Assembly (NCBI RefSeq): GCF_040689395.1
Contig: NZ_JBFAZX010000007.1
Location: 62,001-126,000 of the forward strand
Origin: Dactylosporangium sp040689395
GTDB lineage: Bacteria; Actinomycetota; Actinomycetes; Mycobacteriales; Micromonosporaceae
Reading direction: 5' to 3'
DNA length: 64,000 nucleotides
Shown here: positions 8,670 through 18,101 of the stretch, piece by piece
Layout: each line of letters begins with the position of its first letter
How positions within the stretch are numbered: position 1 is the first letter of the stretch
The notes under the pieces: generated by a model
Databases searched by the model: none
Told to the model about the DNA's origin: nothing
Seen by the model: only the letters and a program-made list of their open reading frames with translations
Made by a program: the position numbers and the translations under genes

Positions 8670-10847
8670 CTAGACGCGTGCGGGCTCGGCTGCCGGCTCC
8701 TGCGCCAGGTGCTCGCGCAGCCGTTCGCCCTCGATGTCGACGTTGGGCAGCAGCCGGTCGAGCCAGCGCGGCAGCCACCACGCGGCGCGGCCGAGCAGTG
8801 AGACCACCGCCGGCACGATCGTCATGCGCACGATGAAGGCGTCGATCGCCACGCCGATGGCCAGGGCGAAGCCCATCGACTTGATGATCGGGTCCTCGAC
8901 CAGGATGAAGCCGGCGAACACCGCGGTCATGATGAACGCGGCCGCGGTCACCACCCGGGCCCCGTGGCCCATGCCGTTGATGGTGGCCTGCCGTGGCGTG
9001 TCGCCGTGCACGAAGTCCTCGCGCATCCGTGACACCAGGAACACCTCGTAGTCCATGGCCAGGCCGAACAGGATGCCGATGAGCAGGATCGGCAGGAAGC
9101 TCACCAGCGGGCCGGACTGATCGAGGCCGACCAGCGACTTGAGGTGCCCGTCCTGGAACACCAGCACCGTGAGGCCGAACGTCGCGCCGACCGTCAGCAG
9201 GAAGCCGGCGGCGGCCTTCAGCGGCACCAGGATCGAGCGGAAGACGAGCATCAGCAGCAGTACCGAAAGGCCGACGACCAGCAGCAGGTACTGCGGCATG
9301 GCATCGGACAGCTTCGCCGACACGTCGATGCCGACGGCGGTCTGGCCGGTCACGGCGAAGTCGGCCCCGCCGATCGTCGCCAGCTTGGCGCGGATCGCGT
9401 GGACCAGGTCCTCGGTGGCCGCGTCCGTCGGGCCGGTCTTCGGGATCAGCGGGACCAGCGCGGTCTTGCCGTCCCGGCTGAAGTTCGGCGGGGCGGCGGC
9501 CAGCAGGTTCTCGGTACCCTGCAACTGCTGTACGGCCTCGCCGGCCTTCGCGGTGGTCACGTCGGGCGAGTCGCTGGACACCACGAGCGCCAGCCGGCCG
9601 TTGAAGCCCGGGCCGAAGCCCTGGTCGATGAGGTCCGCGGCCTTGCGGGCCGGGGTGTCCGCCGGGCCGGCGCTGGCGCCCGGCAGCGCGATGCGCATGT
9701 GCGCGGCGGGGATCGCCAGCGCGGCCAGGCCGAGCACGCCGAGCAGGATCACCGGCACCCGCAGGCGGATCATCCACCGCGCCCAGCGGAACCCGAAGTT
9801 CTCCGCGTGGTCCGCCGTGCCGTCGCCGATCGCCCGGCGCTGCTTGCGTGACAGGATCCGCTGCCCGGCGAAGGCCAGCAGTGCCGGCTGCAGGGTGATC
9901 GCGACCAGTACCGCGACGGCGACCGTGCCGGCCGCGGCCAGGCCCATCACGGTCAGGAACGGGATGTTCACCACGGCGAGGCCGGCCAGCGCGATGACAA
10001 CGGTGGCGCCGGCGAACACGACCGCCGACCCGGCCGTGCCGACGGCGCGGCCCGCGGCCTCCTCCGGTTCGAGGCCCTCCACCAGGTTCTGCCGGTGCCG
10101 GGACGAGATGAACAGCGAGTAGTCGATGCCGACGGCGAGGCCGAGCATCAGCGCCAGCACCGGCGCGGTGCTGGTCAGGTGGACGACGCCGGACAGCGCG
10201 AACAGGCCGGCCATCCCGGCGCCGACGCCCAGCAGCGCGTTGAGCATCGTCATGCCGGCCGCGACCAGCGAGCCGAACGTCACCAGCAGCACGACCAGCG
10301 CGATGGCCACGCCGACGCCCTCCTTGCCGCCGATCTCGGGCTCCTGGTTCATCACCTCGCCGCCGTGCTCGACCCGCAGCCCGGCCTGCTCGGCCGCGGC
10401 CCCCGTGCCCTCGTACGCGGTCCGCTGGTTCTTGGTGACCTTGTCCGCGCGGTCGGTGAACTGCACGTTGATCAGCGCGTATCGCATGTCCGGCGACAGC
10501 GCCCGCGTGGTGTAGGGGTCCAGCGCCCCGACGACGCCGGGCAGCTTGTTGGCCTCCCCGACCAGGCCCATCACCGCCGCCTTGTTCGCGTCGGAGGTCA
10601 GGTTGCCACCCTCCGGCGCGGCGATCACGATCGTGCCGGTGGCCCCGCTCGCCTCCGGGAACTGCCGCTTGAGCGCGTCGATCGCGCGCTGCGACTCCGT
10701 ACCCGGCATGGTGAAGTCGCTGGATGTCGGGCCCTTGAACGCGGCGGCCGCGCCGCCGAGCGCGCCGAGCGCCACGATCCACAGGACCAGCACCAACCAG
10801 CGGTGCCGGAACGAGGCCCGGCCGAGCCGGTAGAGCACAGTAGCCAT
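8670..10847 (-). CDS. MMPL/RND-family transporter
   Basis: 725-residue polytopic protein with the MMPL arrangement: one N-terminal helix (about 15-35), a large extracytoplasmic loop, five to six helices (about 170-340; IDYSLFISSRHRQNL typical of the family), a second large loop, and a final helix block (about 515-690) with the paired motif AMDYEVFLVSRMRED. Exports lipids or hydrophobic compounds using the proton gradient. It lies 21 bases after the TetR gene in the same operon, which suggests an efflux system induced by its own ligand. Confidence 0.92.
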   Translation of the reverse strand: MATVLYRLGRASFRHRWLVLVLWIVALGALGGAAAAFKGPTSSDFTMPGTESQRAIDALKRQFPEASGATGTIVIAAPEGGNLTSDANKAAVMGLVGEANKLPGVVGALDPYTTRALSPDMRYALINVQFTDRADKVTKNQRTAYEGTGAAAEQAGLRVEHGGEVMNQEPEIGGKEGVGVAIALVVLLVTFGSLVAAGMTMLNALLGVGAGMAGLFALSGVVHLTSTAPVLALMLGLAVGIDYSLFISSRHRQNLVEGLEPEEAAGRAVGTAGSAVVFAGATVVIALAGLAVVNIPFLTVMGLAAAGTVAVAVLVAITLQPALLAFAGQRILSRKQRRAIGDGTADHAENFGFRWARWMIRLRVPVILLGVLGLAALAIPAAHMRIALPGASAGPADTPARKAADLIDQGFGPGFNGRLALVVSSDSPDVTTAKAGEAVQQLQGTENLLAAAPPNFSRDGKTALVPLIPKTGPTDAATEDLVHAIRAKLATIGGADFAVTGQTAVGIDVSAKLSDAMPQYLLLVVGLSVLLLMLVFRSILVPLKAAAGFLLTVGATFGLTVLVFQDGHLKSLVGLDQSGPLVSFLPILLIGILFGLAMDYEVFLVSRMREDFVHGDTPRQATINGMGHGARVVTAAAFIMTAVFAGFILVEDPIIKSMGFALAIGVAIDAFIVRMTIVPAVVSLLGRAAWWLPRWLDRLLPNVDIEGERLREHLAQEPAAEPARV

Positions 10848-10868
10848 GACGTTTGTGTCCTAACGAGT

Positions 10869-11420
10869 TCAGGTGGGCGGTGCCAGTGCGCGCGTCGCCG
10901 CCTCGATCAGTGCGGCGCGCAGTTCTTCGTCGGAGTAGCAGTGCATGCCCTGGTCCACGGCGAACGCGATCGCCGGGATGCCGGCCAGCACGAGCTTGGC
11001 CGCGACGGCCGAAACCGGGGTGCCGGACGGCCCGGCGAGGATCTCGCAGAGGCGTTGGGTCAGCAGGTGTACCCGCGCGAAGGACGGCTGCTGCAGCAGT
11101 CCCGGCAGGTCGCCGTAGATGACCTGGATCTCCTTGCGATACCGCATCGACAGGTCGACGAACCCCTCGATCGCCGCGGTTCGCGCCGGCGCGGACTCCA
11201 GGCCTTCGAGCCGGTCGTGGAGCTGCTCGAGCTCGGCGATCGCCGGCGCGCACAGCTGCGTCAGGATCGCCTCTTTGCTGTCGAAGTGGTACAGCAGGGC
11301 CGCCTTCGAGCACCCGACGTCGACCGCGATGTCGTGCAGCGAGGTCCCCTTGTAGCCGGAGGCCGCGAACAGACGCGTCGCCGAGGTCAGAATCTCCTCG
11401 CGGGTGTTGCTGCGCACCAC
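10869..11420 (-). CDS. TetR-family regulator of the MMPL transporter
   Basis: 183 residues. The N-terminal DNA-binding domain (about 7-55) has the helix-turn-helix TSLHDIAVDVGCSKAALLYHF; the rest is a ligand-binding helical domain. GTG start with GAGGTG five bases upstream. It is the first gene of the pair, and three operator-like repeats lie 40-107 bases upstream, so autoregulation together with the transporter is likely. Ligand unknown. Confidence 0.92.
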   Translation of the reverse strand: MVRSNTREEILTSATRLFAASGYKGTSLHDIAVDVGCSKAALLYHFDSKEAILTQLCAPAIAELEQLHDRLEGLESAPARTAAIEGFVDLSMRYRKEIQVIYGDLPGLLQQPSFARVHLLTQRLCEILAGPSGTPVSAVAAKLVLAGIPAIAFAVDQGMHCYSDEELRAALIEAATRALAPPT

Positions 11421-11460
11421 GATGCACCTCCGCCCGGTCGAGTCCGCCCGCCGACTGCCC

Positions 11461-11527
11461 TGTCCGATCGGTCAGGCCGGATGACAGCATGACTGACCGA
11501 CCGGTCAGTTACTGACCGATCGGCCAG
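11461..11527. promoter_or_regulatory. Three TetR-type operator palindromes
   Basis: Three near-palindromes share the core CCGATCGGTC or a close variant: TGTCCGATCGGTCA at 11461-11474, ACTGACCGACCGGTCAGT at 11492-11509 and ACTGACCGATCGGCCAG at 11511-11527. They sit directly upstream of the TetR/MMPL operon and are probable binding sites for its TetR protein. Confidence 0.75.
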
Positions 11528-11695
11528 CTTTGAGACTCACCTCACAGCGCTCGCCGGCGTCGTTCGCCTCGTCGGCCGCGAGGCAGCGTCCTGACCAGCA
11601 CCGACGCCGGGGGCTCGGGCACAGCGGCGCAGCCGAGCAGCGGCGGACTCGGCATCGGGCGCCCCGGCAATGACCGCCGAGGCGTCCGCGAGCGG

Positions 11696-12676
11696 TTACC
11701 AGGCGGCGCGGACGGCGGCCTCCACGTTCGGCGGGCAGGTGCCGCCGTGCAGGGTGTCGAGGGCGAGCAGCGCCGCGCCCGCCACCGGGGGCGTGGACAG
11801 CACCGTGACCGTCGCCCGGGGCGACAGGGCCGCGATGCGGCACAGGAGGCCCTCGTGCAGCTGGGGGTGCCGTGCGGTCAGGACGCCGCCGCCGAGGACC
11901 ACCGTGTACGGGGCCGCCAGCAGGTCCAGCCTCGACGCCGACACGCGGATGAGGGCCTCGATCTCGTCGGTCAGGCGGCGAACGACGCGGCCTGCCACGG
12001 CGTCACCCGCGGCGGCCACCTCGAACAGCACCTCGCACAGCTCGTCCAGCCGGGACTGCGGCAGGTCGCCCAGGTGCAGGGCGATGCTCACGGCCTCGAC
12101 GGTGGGCAGGGCGAAATGCTCGCGCACCGCCTCGGCGAGGGCGGTGGCCGGGCCGCGGCCGTCCTCGGCGCGGCAGGCGTGGTACAGGGCCAGGGCGGCC
12201 AGGAGGTGGCCGCCGCCCCAGTCGCCGGACAGCTGGCCAAGGGCCGGGAAGCGGGACGTGGCCCCGTCGCGGCGGCGGCCCACCGCGTTGATGCCGGCGC
12301 CGCACACCACGCCGACGGCGTCCGGGGCCGAGGTGCCGGCGCGCAGGAGGGCGAACAGGTCGTTGTCGACGGTGCAGGCGGTGGCGAGGGCGAGGTCGGC
12401 CACGGCGGCGTTGAGGCGTTCGACCTCGATCGGCAGGTCGGCGCCGGCCACGTAGACGGACAGCTGCGACAGTTCGATGGCCGGCGGTACGGCGGCCACG
12501 TCCCGGGCCTGGGCGATGAGGGTGGCCAGCTGAGCGACGGCGCCGGGCAGGCCGAGCACGTGCGGGGACGTCGTCGGGCCGGCGACCCGGGCCAGGATGC
12601 GGCCGTCGGAGTCGCCGAGCACGACGTCGGTCTTCGAGTTGCCACCATCCGCCGCGGCGTAGAGCCGTGCGGTCAC
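11696..12676 (-). CDS. BadF/BadG/BcrA-type sugar kinase, probable N-acetylglucosamine kinase
   Basis: 326 residues of the ASKHA ATPase fold. The phosphate-binding loop DGGNSKTD is at 10-17, a second phosphate motif CTVDNDL near 120, and the adenosine motif VVLGGGV near 265. Relatives phosphorylate N-acetylglucosamine or similar amino sugars in the cytoplasm. The GTG overlaps the stop of the GH4 gene as GTGA. As last gene of a sugar uptake operon it would phosphorylate the monosaccharide released by GH4. The exact sugar is inference. Confidence 0.82.
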   Translation of the reverse strand: MTARLYAAADGGNSKTDVVLGDSDGRILARVAGPTTSPHVLGLPGAVAQLATLIAQARDVAAVPPAIELSQLSVYVAGADLPIEVERLNAAVADLALATACTVDNDLFALLRAGTSAPDAVGVVCGAGINAVGRRRDGATSRFPALGQLSGDWGGGHLLAALALYHACRAEDGRGPATALAEAVREHFALPTVEAVSIALHLGDLPQSRLDELCEVLFEVAAAGDAVAGRVVRRLTDEIEALIRVSASRLDLLAAPYTVVLGGGVLTARHPQLHEGLLCRIAALSPRATVTVLSTPPVAGAALLALDTLHGGTCPPNVEAAVRAAW

Positions 12677-13914
12677 GACAGCCAGGCCAGGTGGTCGCGG
12701 TTGGCCGCCAGCAGGTCGTCGGTCAGCCTGGTGGCCTTGTCGTGCTGGGCCACGAGGGGGTGGGCCAGCAGGGCGCGGTACACGCGGTCGCGGCCGCCGT
12801 GCAGGGCGGCGTCCACGGCGAGTTCCTCGTAGGCCGACACGCCGGCGACCAGGCCCGCGAACTCGGGGCGCAGCGCGGGCGCGGGCAGCGGGTGGGCGCC
12901 GTCGGCGCCGACGCGGCACGTGGCCTCGATGACGGCGTCGTCGGAGAGGAACGGCAGGAAGCCGCGGTTGCGCACGTTGACCGCGTGGATGCCGCCGTCG
13001 TCGTGGTGCAGCGAGGCGATCAGGCCGACCGCGGCCTCGGAGTAGAAGGCCCCGCCGCGCTCGCCGAGGAGCGCGGGCTTCTCGGTGAGCGCGGGGTCGG
13101 CGTACATGCGCAGGAGCTGCTCCTCGAGTTCGGCGACCCGCTCGCCGCGGGTGGGCCGGCCGCGCTCCTCGGCGACGACCTCGTCGTGGCAGTAGAAGTA
13201 GCGAAGGTAGTAGGAGGGCACGCAGGCGAGGGCGGTGATCACCTCGGCGGGGATCTGCACGCCGGCGGCGAGGTCGGCCAGGCCCTGCTCAAGCAGGTGC
13301 GGCAGGCGGTCGACGCCGTCGACGTAGGCCGCCCGCTCCCAGGTGAGGTGGTTGAGTCCGACGTGGTCGAGGGTGACGGCGGACGGCTCGACGCCCAGGG
13401 CCGCGGCCCACCGGCGCTGGAACCCGATCGCCACGTTGCACAGCCCGGCGGCGCGGTGGCCGTCGTCGAGCAGCGCACGGGTGACGATGCCGACCGGGTT
13501 GGTGAAGTTGACGATCCACGCGCCCGGGTCGGCGCGGCGGGCGATGTCGAGCACGACGGGAACGGTGCGCAGCGCCTTGGCGAAGCCGCCCGCGCCGGTC
13601 GTCTCCTGGCCGACGCAGCCGCAGGCCAGCGGGAACGTCTCGTCGCTGATCCGGGCCCGCTGCCCGCCGACGCGCAGCTGGATGACCACCGTGGACGCCC
13701 CGGCGAGCGCGTCGTCGACGTCGGACGTCCAGCGCAGCTTGGCCGGCGAGCCGTGGTGGGCCAGGATCCGCTGCGCGAACGAGCCCACCAGGGACAGCCG
13801 CTCGGCTGCGGGGTCCAGCAGCACGATCTCAGTCGCGAACGGCGCGAGCCGGGCGAACCCGTCGATGAGCTCCGGGGTGTAGGTGGACCCGCCCCCGACG
13901 ACCGCGATTTTCAA
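12673..13914 (-). CDS. GH4 family glycosidase (6-phospho-beta-glucosidase type)
   Basis: 413 residues. NAD-binding motif GGGSTYTPEL at 7-16, NFTNPVG at 136-142, and the metal ligands expected for GH4 (C159 in LCNVAIG, H189 in GLNHLTW). GH4 enzymes cleave by an NAD/metal redox-elimination mechanism. The TTG start overlaps the permease stop as TTGA. The operon has an ABC importer rather than a PTS, and its kinase comes after, so the enzyme may act on unphosphorylated disaccharide or on sugar phosphorylated by the kinase. Confidence 0.9.
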   Translation of the reverse strand: MKIAVVGGGSTYTPELIDGFARLAPFATEIVLLDPAAERLSLVGSFAQRILAHHGSPAKLRWTSDVDDALAGASTVVIQLRVGGQRARISDETFPLACGCVGQETTGAGGFAKALRTVPVVLDIARRADPGAWIVNFTNPVGIVTRALLDDGHRAAGLCNVAIGFQRRWAAALGVEPSAVTLDHVGLNHLTWERAAYVDGVDRLPHLLEQGLADLAAGVQIPAEVITALACVPSYYLRYFYCHDEVVAEERGRPTRGERVAELEEQLLRMYADPALTEKPALLGERGGAFYSEAAVGLIASLHHDDGGIHAVNVRNRGFLPFLSDDAVIEATCRVGADGAHPLPAPALRPEFAGLVAGVSAYEELAVDAALHGGRDRVYRALLAHPLVAQHDKATRLTDDLLAANRDHLAWLS

Positions 13915-14732
13915 CCCTTGACTCCTGTCAGTGTCACGCCCTGCACGAAGGCGCGTTGTGCGAAGAAGAACAGTGCCACGACCGGCACCATCGTCAGCAT
14001 GGTCGCCGCGCTCACCAGATTCCACTGCACGTGGTGCAGCGTGCGGAACGAGGCCAGGCCCAGCGAGAGCGTCCAGTTGTGCTCGTTCTCGCTGGTGTAC
14101 AGCAGCGGCCCGTAGTAGTCGTTCCAGGCGTAGAAGAACTGGAACAGCGCCGCCGCGGCGATGCCGGGCCGGGCCATCGGCAGCACCACGCGCAGCAGTG
14201 TGCGCCACTCGCCGCAGCCGTCGACGCGGGCCGCGTCCAGGTACTCGCCCGGGATCGTGACGAGGAACTGGCGCAGCAGGAAGATGGAGAACGCGTCGCC
14301 GAACAGCATCGGCAGCATCAGCGGCCACAGGGTGCCGGTGAGGCCGTAGTTCGCCCACATGAGGTACAGCGGCACGGTCGTCACCTGCGGCGGGATCATC
14401 ATCATGCAGACGACGACCACGAGGACGGCGCCGCGGCCGCGCCAGCGCAGCTTCGCGAGCGCGTAGGCGGCCGGCACGCTGGACAGCAGCATGAACACCG
14501 TGGCCAGCGCCGAGTAGACGACCGTGTTGAGCAGATATCGTGGCATCGGCGTGCGGGCGAACACGTGCGCGTAGTTCTCCGGGTGCCACGACGACGGCCA
14601 GTACGACGCGGTCAGCGCCTGCGAGTCGCTCATGAACGACGTCAGCAGCAGGAAACCGACCGGGGCCACGAACATGACGCACAGCGCGATCGCGAGGCTG
14701 TGCCGGGCCACCCAGACGAGTTTGGTGTTCAC
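13911..14732 (-). CDS. Carbohydrate ABC transporter permease (MalG type)
   Basis: 273 residues with six predicted helices and the conserved EAA loop EYLDAARVDGCGEWRTLL near 170-190 that contacts the ATPase. The short N-terminal cytoplasmic end and first periplasmic loop match MalG/CUT1 permeases. GTG start overlapping the previous gene by four bases. No ATPase gene lies in the cluster, so it probably uses a shared MsiK-type ATPase encoded elsewhere, as is common in actinomycetes. Confidence 0.92.
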   Translation of the reverse strand: MNTKLVWVARHSLAIALCVMFVAPVGFLLLTSFMSDSQALTASYWPSSWHPENYAHVFARTPMPRYLLNTVVYSALATVFMLLSSVPAAYALAKLRWRGRGAVLVVVVCMMMIPPQVTTVPLYLMWANYGLTGTLWPLMLPMLFGDAFSIFLLRQFLVTIPGEYLDAARVDGCGEWRTLLRVVLPMARPGIAAAALFQFFYAWNDYYGPLLYTSENEHNWTLSLGLASFRTLHHVQWNLVSAATMLTMVPVVALFFFAQRAFVQGVTLTGVKG

Positions 14733-15649
14733 GAGGCGGTCTCCGGGTTGACGCTGCGCCGCAGCAGCAGCAACGACACCGCGAACGCGACCACGAACAG
14801 CAGCACGGCCAGGGCGTTGGCGTAGCCGAGCGCCCCGTAGCGGAACCCGACCACGTACAGCCACAGCGGGTACGTGAACGTCGAGCCCTCCGGGTAGCCG
14901 AACGTCGAGGAGATCCCGGCGCCGGTGGTGGCCTGGCCGCTGGCCGCCGACGCGGCGACGGCGGCCTGGGTGAAGTACTGCAGCGTCGTGATGACCCCGA
15001 TGACGGCGGTGAACACCACGACCGGCCGGATGTGCGGCAGCGTGACGTGCCGGAAGCGCTGCCACGCGTTGGCGCCGTCCAGCGCCGCCGCCTCGTGCTG
15101 CGCGACGGGCGCGTCCAGCAGCGCGGCGAGGTAGAGCACCATCACGTCCCCGACGCCCCACAGCCCCAGCAGTACCAGGGAGGGCTTCGACCAGTCGGGG
15201 GAGTTGAACCACAGCGGCGCGTGCACGCCGATGGAGTCCAGGAACGTGTTGACCGGGCCGACGCCGGGCTTGAGCAGGTACACGAAGGCCAGCGTCGCGG
15301 CGACCGGCGGGGCGAGCGCGGGCAGGTAGAAGATCGTGCGGTACACGCTGCTGCCGCGCCGCAGCTTCGTCAGCAGCAGGGCGCTGCCGAGCCCGCCGAG
15401 CATCCGCGCGGGCACCATGACGACCACGAACCACAGGGTGTTCTTCACCGCCTTGGCCAGGAACGCGTCGTCGAACATGTGCCGGTAGTTGCGCAGGCCC
15501 ACCCACTCCGGGACGCTGAGCAGGTCGAACCTCATGAACGAGAAGTAGGCCGCGGACAGCAGCGGATACAGGAAGAACACCACGATGCCGACCGCCGCCG
15601 GCGCCATGAACGAGGCGACGGTCAGCCCGTGGCGGAGCTTGTGGTGCAC
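14729..15649 (-). CDS. Carbohydrate ABC transporter permease (MalF type)
   Basis: 306 residues with about six helices and an EAA loop (QHEAAALDGANAWQRF) near 205-225. Typical CUT1 partner permease. The GTG start lies two bases after the stop of the binding-protein gene; the longer upstream frame is the binding-protein gene read out of frame. Forms the membrane channel with the MalG-type partner. Confidence 0.92.
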   Translation of the reverse strand: MHHKLRHGLTVASFMAPAAVGIVVFFLYPLLSAAYFSFMRFDLLSVPEWVGLRNYRHMFDDAFLAKAVKNTLWFVVVMVPARMLGGLGSALLLTKLRRGSSVYRTIFYLPALAPPVAATLAFVYLLKPGVGPVNTFLDSIGVHAPLWFNSPDWSKPSLVLLGLWGVGDVMVLYLAALLDAPVAQHEAAALDGANAWQRFRHVTLPHIRPVVVFTAVIGVITTLQYFTQAAVAASAASGQATTGAGISSTFGYPEGSTFTYPLWLYVVGFRYGALGYANALAVLLFVVAFAVSLLLLRRSVNPETAS

Positions 15650-15651
15650 CC

Positions 15652-16953
15652 CTAGCCGCCCAGCTGCAGCAGCGAATTGATCTGCTTGTCGACCCCGGTC
15701 AGGCCGCCGGTCAGGTCGCCGGCCTTGCCGCTCTGCCAGCTGTCGCAGAAGGTCTGGAACGTCTCCTGGTATGCCGGGCCGGCCGAGGACGGCGGCGTGG
15801 TCGAGGTCTTCGGGTTGTTGAAGATGTCGACGAACGTCTTGAACTCGGCGTCGAGCTTCAGGTCCGGTGAGGCCAGGGCGTCCTTCGTGGACGGGATGTT
15901 CTTCAGGCTGTTGGCCAGCTTGACGATCGCCTTCGTGTCCGTGGTCAGATACCTGATCAGCTCCCACGCCGCCTCCGGGTTTTTGGCGGTCCTGGAGATG
16001 CCGATGACGTTGCCGGTCACGTAGCCGGCGCCGTAGCGCTCCGATGCGGATGTCGGCATCGGCGCCACCCCGAAGTCGAGGTCCGGTGCCTGGTCCTTGG
16101 CGAAGGCGATCCGGTACTCCCCGTCGATCGCCATCGCGATCTGGCCCTTCTGGAAGGCGTTGGCGTCGGAGTACTCGTCGCCGAGCCCCGAGCGGAACGC
16201 CTCGAGCTTGTCGTAGCCGAACCAGTCGACGAGGTCCTTCTGCCACTTGAGCAGCCGCGGCCAGCCCGGATCGCCGCCGATCGCCGATGAGCCGTCGGAC
16301 TTGAGCCACTGCGCGCCGACCATCGGCCCGAAGTGCGAGGGGGCGTTCTCGTAGAAGCCGAACAGCGGCAGGAACCCGGCCGTGGTGATCGTGCCGTCCG
16401 CCGAGCGCTTCGTGAGCTTCTTCGCGTCCTCGGCGAACTCCTCCAGCGTCTTGGGCGGGCCGGCGATGCCCGCCTCGGCGAACATCTTCTTGTTGTAGTA
16501 CAGGCCGTAGGCGTCGGCGAGCACGGGCATCGCGCAGCGCTTGCCCTTGAACTCGGTGTACTGCTTGACGGTCTGCGGGAAGGCGTCCATCGACACCTTG
16601 TCCCGGGCGATGTACGGCGCCAGGTCGAGCCACGCGCCGGAGGCGCAGAACTGCCCGACGATGTCGGTGGAGTAGGACAGGCCGACGTCCGGGCCCTGCC
16701 CGCCGCCGATCGCCTGGGTCATCTTCGAGTCGTCCTGGCCGGACTTGACCACGACCTTGATCTTCGGGTGGCTGGCCTGGAAGTCGTTGACGACCGCGTC
16801 GATCGCCTCCGCTTCGCGGTCGGTGAAGAAGTGCCAGAACTCCACGGTGCCGGACACGTCCGCGCCGGGGTCGGCGATCGGCTTGTCCTTCGGCGCCGGA
16901 GTGCACGCGGCCGTCAGCGCGACGGTCGCGGCGAGCACGACGAGACGACGCAA
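15652..16953 (-). CDS. Sugar-binding lipoprotein of the ABC importer
   Basis: 433 residues. TTG start six bases after an AAGGAG box; short signal peptide and a lipobox-like site LTAAC near residue 20, so it is probably a lipoprotein on the outer face of the membrane. The rest is a family 1 solute-binding fold (GTVEFWHFFTDRE start; AMAIDGEYR; YVTGNVIGIS). Binds an oligosaccharide; chitobiose or a beta-glucoside would fit the GH4 and kinase genes downstream. Confidence 0.9.
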   Translation of the reverse strand: MRRLVVLAATVALTAACTPAPKDKPIADPGADVSGTVEFWHFFTDREAEAIDAVVNDFQASHPKIKVVVKSGQDDSKMTQAIGGGQGPDVGLSYSTDIVGQFCASGAWLDLAPYIARDKVSMDAFPQTVKQYTEFKGKRCAMPVLADAYGLYYNKKMFAEAGIAGPPKTLEEFAEDAKKLTKRSADGTITTAGFLPLFGFYENAPSHFGPMVGAQWLKSDGSSAIGGDPGWPRLLKWQKDLVDWFGYDKLEAFRSGLGDEYSDANAFQKGQIAMAIDGEYRIAFAKDQAPDLDFGVAPMPTSASERYGAGYVTGNVIGISRTAKNPEAAWELIRYLTTDTKAIVKLANSLKNIPSTKDALASPDLKLDAEFKTFVDIFNNPKTSTTPPSSAGPAYQETFQTFCDSWQSGKAGDLTGGLTGVDKQINSLLQLGG

Positions 16954-16964
16954 GGGGAACTCCT

Positions 16965-18101
16965 TCAGGGGGTGGGTTGGCGCAGCGCGGCGAGCAGGGT
17001 CTCGCGCACCGCGGTCACCGCCGCGTCGCCCGCGCCCAGCAGGGGCGCGTCGCCGTCGACGGTGCTGACCGCGATCGCCGTCTCCAGCGGCGCGGCGTGG
17101 GACATGGCCTTGACGACGGCGTCGCCGAGCGGCTCGCCGTAGGCCCGGGCGACCTCGCCGCCGATGACGACCAGCGGCGGGTCGAGGACCGCGACCACGG
17201 CCGCGAGGCCGAGCACGATCCGGCCGGCGAGCTCCTTGAGCAGTTCGTCCCGGGTGTCGTACCGCGCGGCGAGCGCCCGGACCGCGTCGGGACCGACGAG
17301 GTCGTGGAAGTCGCCGTCGCCGACGGGGATGTAGCCGATCTCGCCGGCGCCACCGCGGGCGCCACGCAGCAGCGACGCCGCCGCTCTGGCTTGACGGGGC
17401 TGCGCGCCGAACGAGCCGCCGAGGTCGATCGCGAGGCCGAGGCCGCTGTCGCCGATCCACAGCAGCGCGAACGCGTCGGCCTCCTGTGCCGCCCCGTGCG
17501 CCCGCTCGGCGAGCGCGGCCAGGTTGACGTCGTTGTCGACGCCGACCGTCACGCCCAGCCGCGCGCCGAGCTCGTCGACCAGCCCCGGGCGGCTCCAGCC
17601 GGGCACGTCGACGTGGTGGATCACCCGGTCCCGCGGGTCGAACGCGCCGGCCACGGCGAGCTGGACGTGCGCGACCGGCTCGCGGCTCACCCCGGCCGCC
17701 TCGCACAGCGCGGCCACCGTCTCGTCGACCGCGCTCACCGGGTCGGTCCGCGTGAAGTCCACGGGCACCTCGAGGTGGGCCCGTTGTGCGCCGCGCAGGT
17801 CGTGCAGGGCGGCGGTCAGCGCCGGCGCGTGGTCGCGCACCGACATCGCCACCGCGTACGCGGCGTCGGCACGCACCGCGTACACCTCGGCGTTCGGCCC
17901 CGGCCGCCCCGTCTCGTGGCCGACCCCGGCGACGAGCCCGACCTCGGTGAGCCGCCGGATGGCCTCCGAGACGGTGGGCTTGGACAGCCCGGTCAGGTCG
18001 CGCAGCTCGGCCCGGGTGAGCTCGCCGTGGTCGAGGAGGTGCCCGAGCGCGGCGGCCTCGTTGAGGGCTTTGAGCAGCTTGGAGGACCCACCGAGGACCA
18101 C
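16965..18101 (-). CDS. ROK-family transcriptional regulator
   Basis: 378 residues: N-terminal winged helix (about 24-52, LTRAELRDLTGLSKPTVSEA) and a C-terminal sugar-kinase-like ROK domain (VGVDNDVNLAALAE, GEIGYIPV). The GTG is chosen because GGAGG lies six bases upstream; a TTG four codons earlier overlaps that box. The CxCGxxGC zinc motif of most ROK proteins is absent, replaced by GDGDFHDLVGPDAV. Ends 11 bases before the binding-protein start; probably controls the sugar operon and itself. Confidence 0.92.
   Translation of the reverse strand: MVLGGSSKLLKALNEAAALGHLLDHGELTRAELRDLTGLSKPTVSEAIRRLTEVGLVAGVGHETGRPGPNAEVYAVRADAAYAVAMSVRDHAPALTAALHDLRGAQRAHLEVPVDFTRTDPVSAVDETVAALCEAAGVSREPVAHVQLAVAGAFDPRDRVIHHVDVPGWSRPGLVDELGARLGVTVGVDNDVNLAALAERAHGAAQEADAFALLWIGDSGLGLAIDLGGSFGAQPRQARAAASLLRGARGGAGEIGYIPVGDGDFHDLVGPDAVRALAARYDTRDELLKELAGRIVLGLAAVVAVLDPPLVVIGGEVARAYGEPLGDAVVKAMSHAAPLETAIAVSTVDGDAPLLGAGDAAVTAVRETLLAALRQPTP

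Noticed and set aside
8623..11490. A 955-codon open frame on the minus strand
   Set aside because: It is a different frame of the MMPL and TetR genes. Its product is an Arg/Gly/Ala-rich low-complexity chain, as expected in GC-rich DNA, while the other frame has full transporter motifs.
11696..18101. Phosphotransferase (PTS) sugar locus
   Set aside because: GH4 suggested a PTS, but the transport genes are clearly ABC-type and no PTS domain is present.
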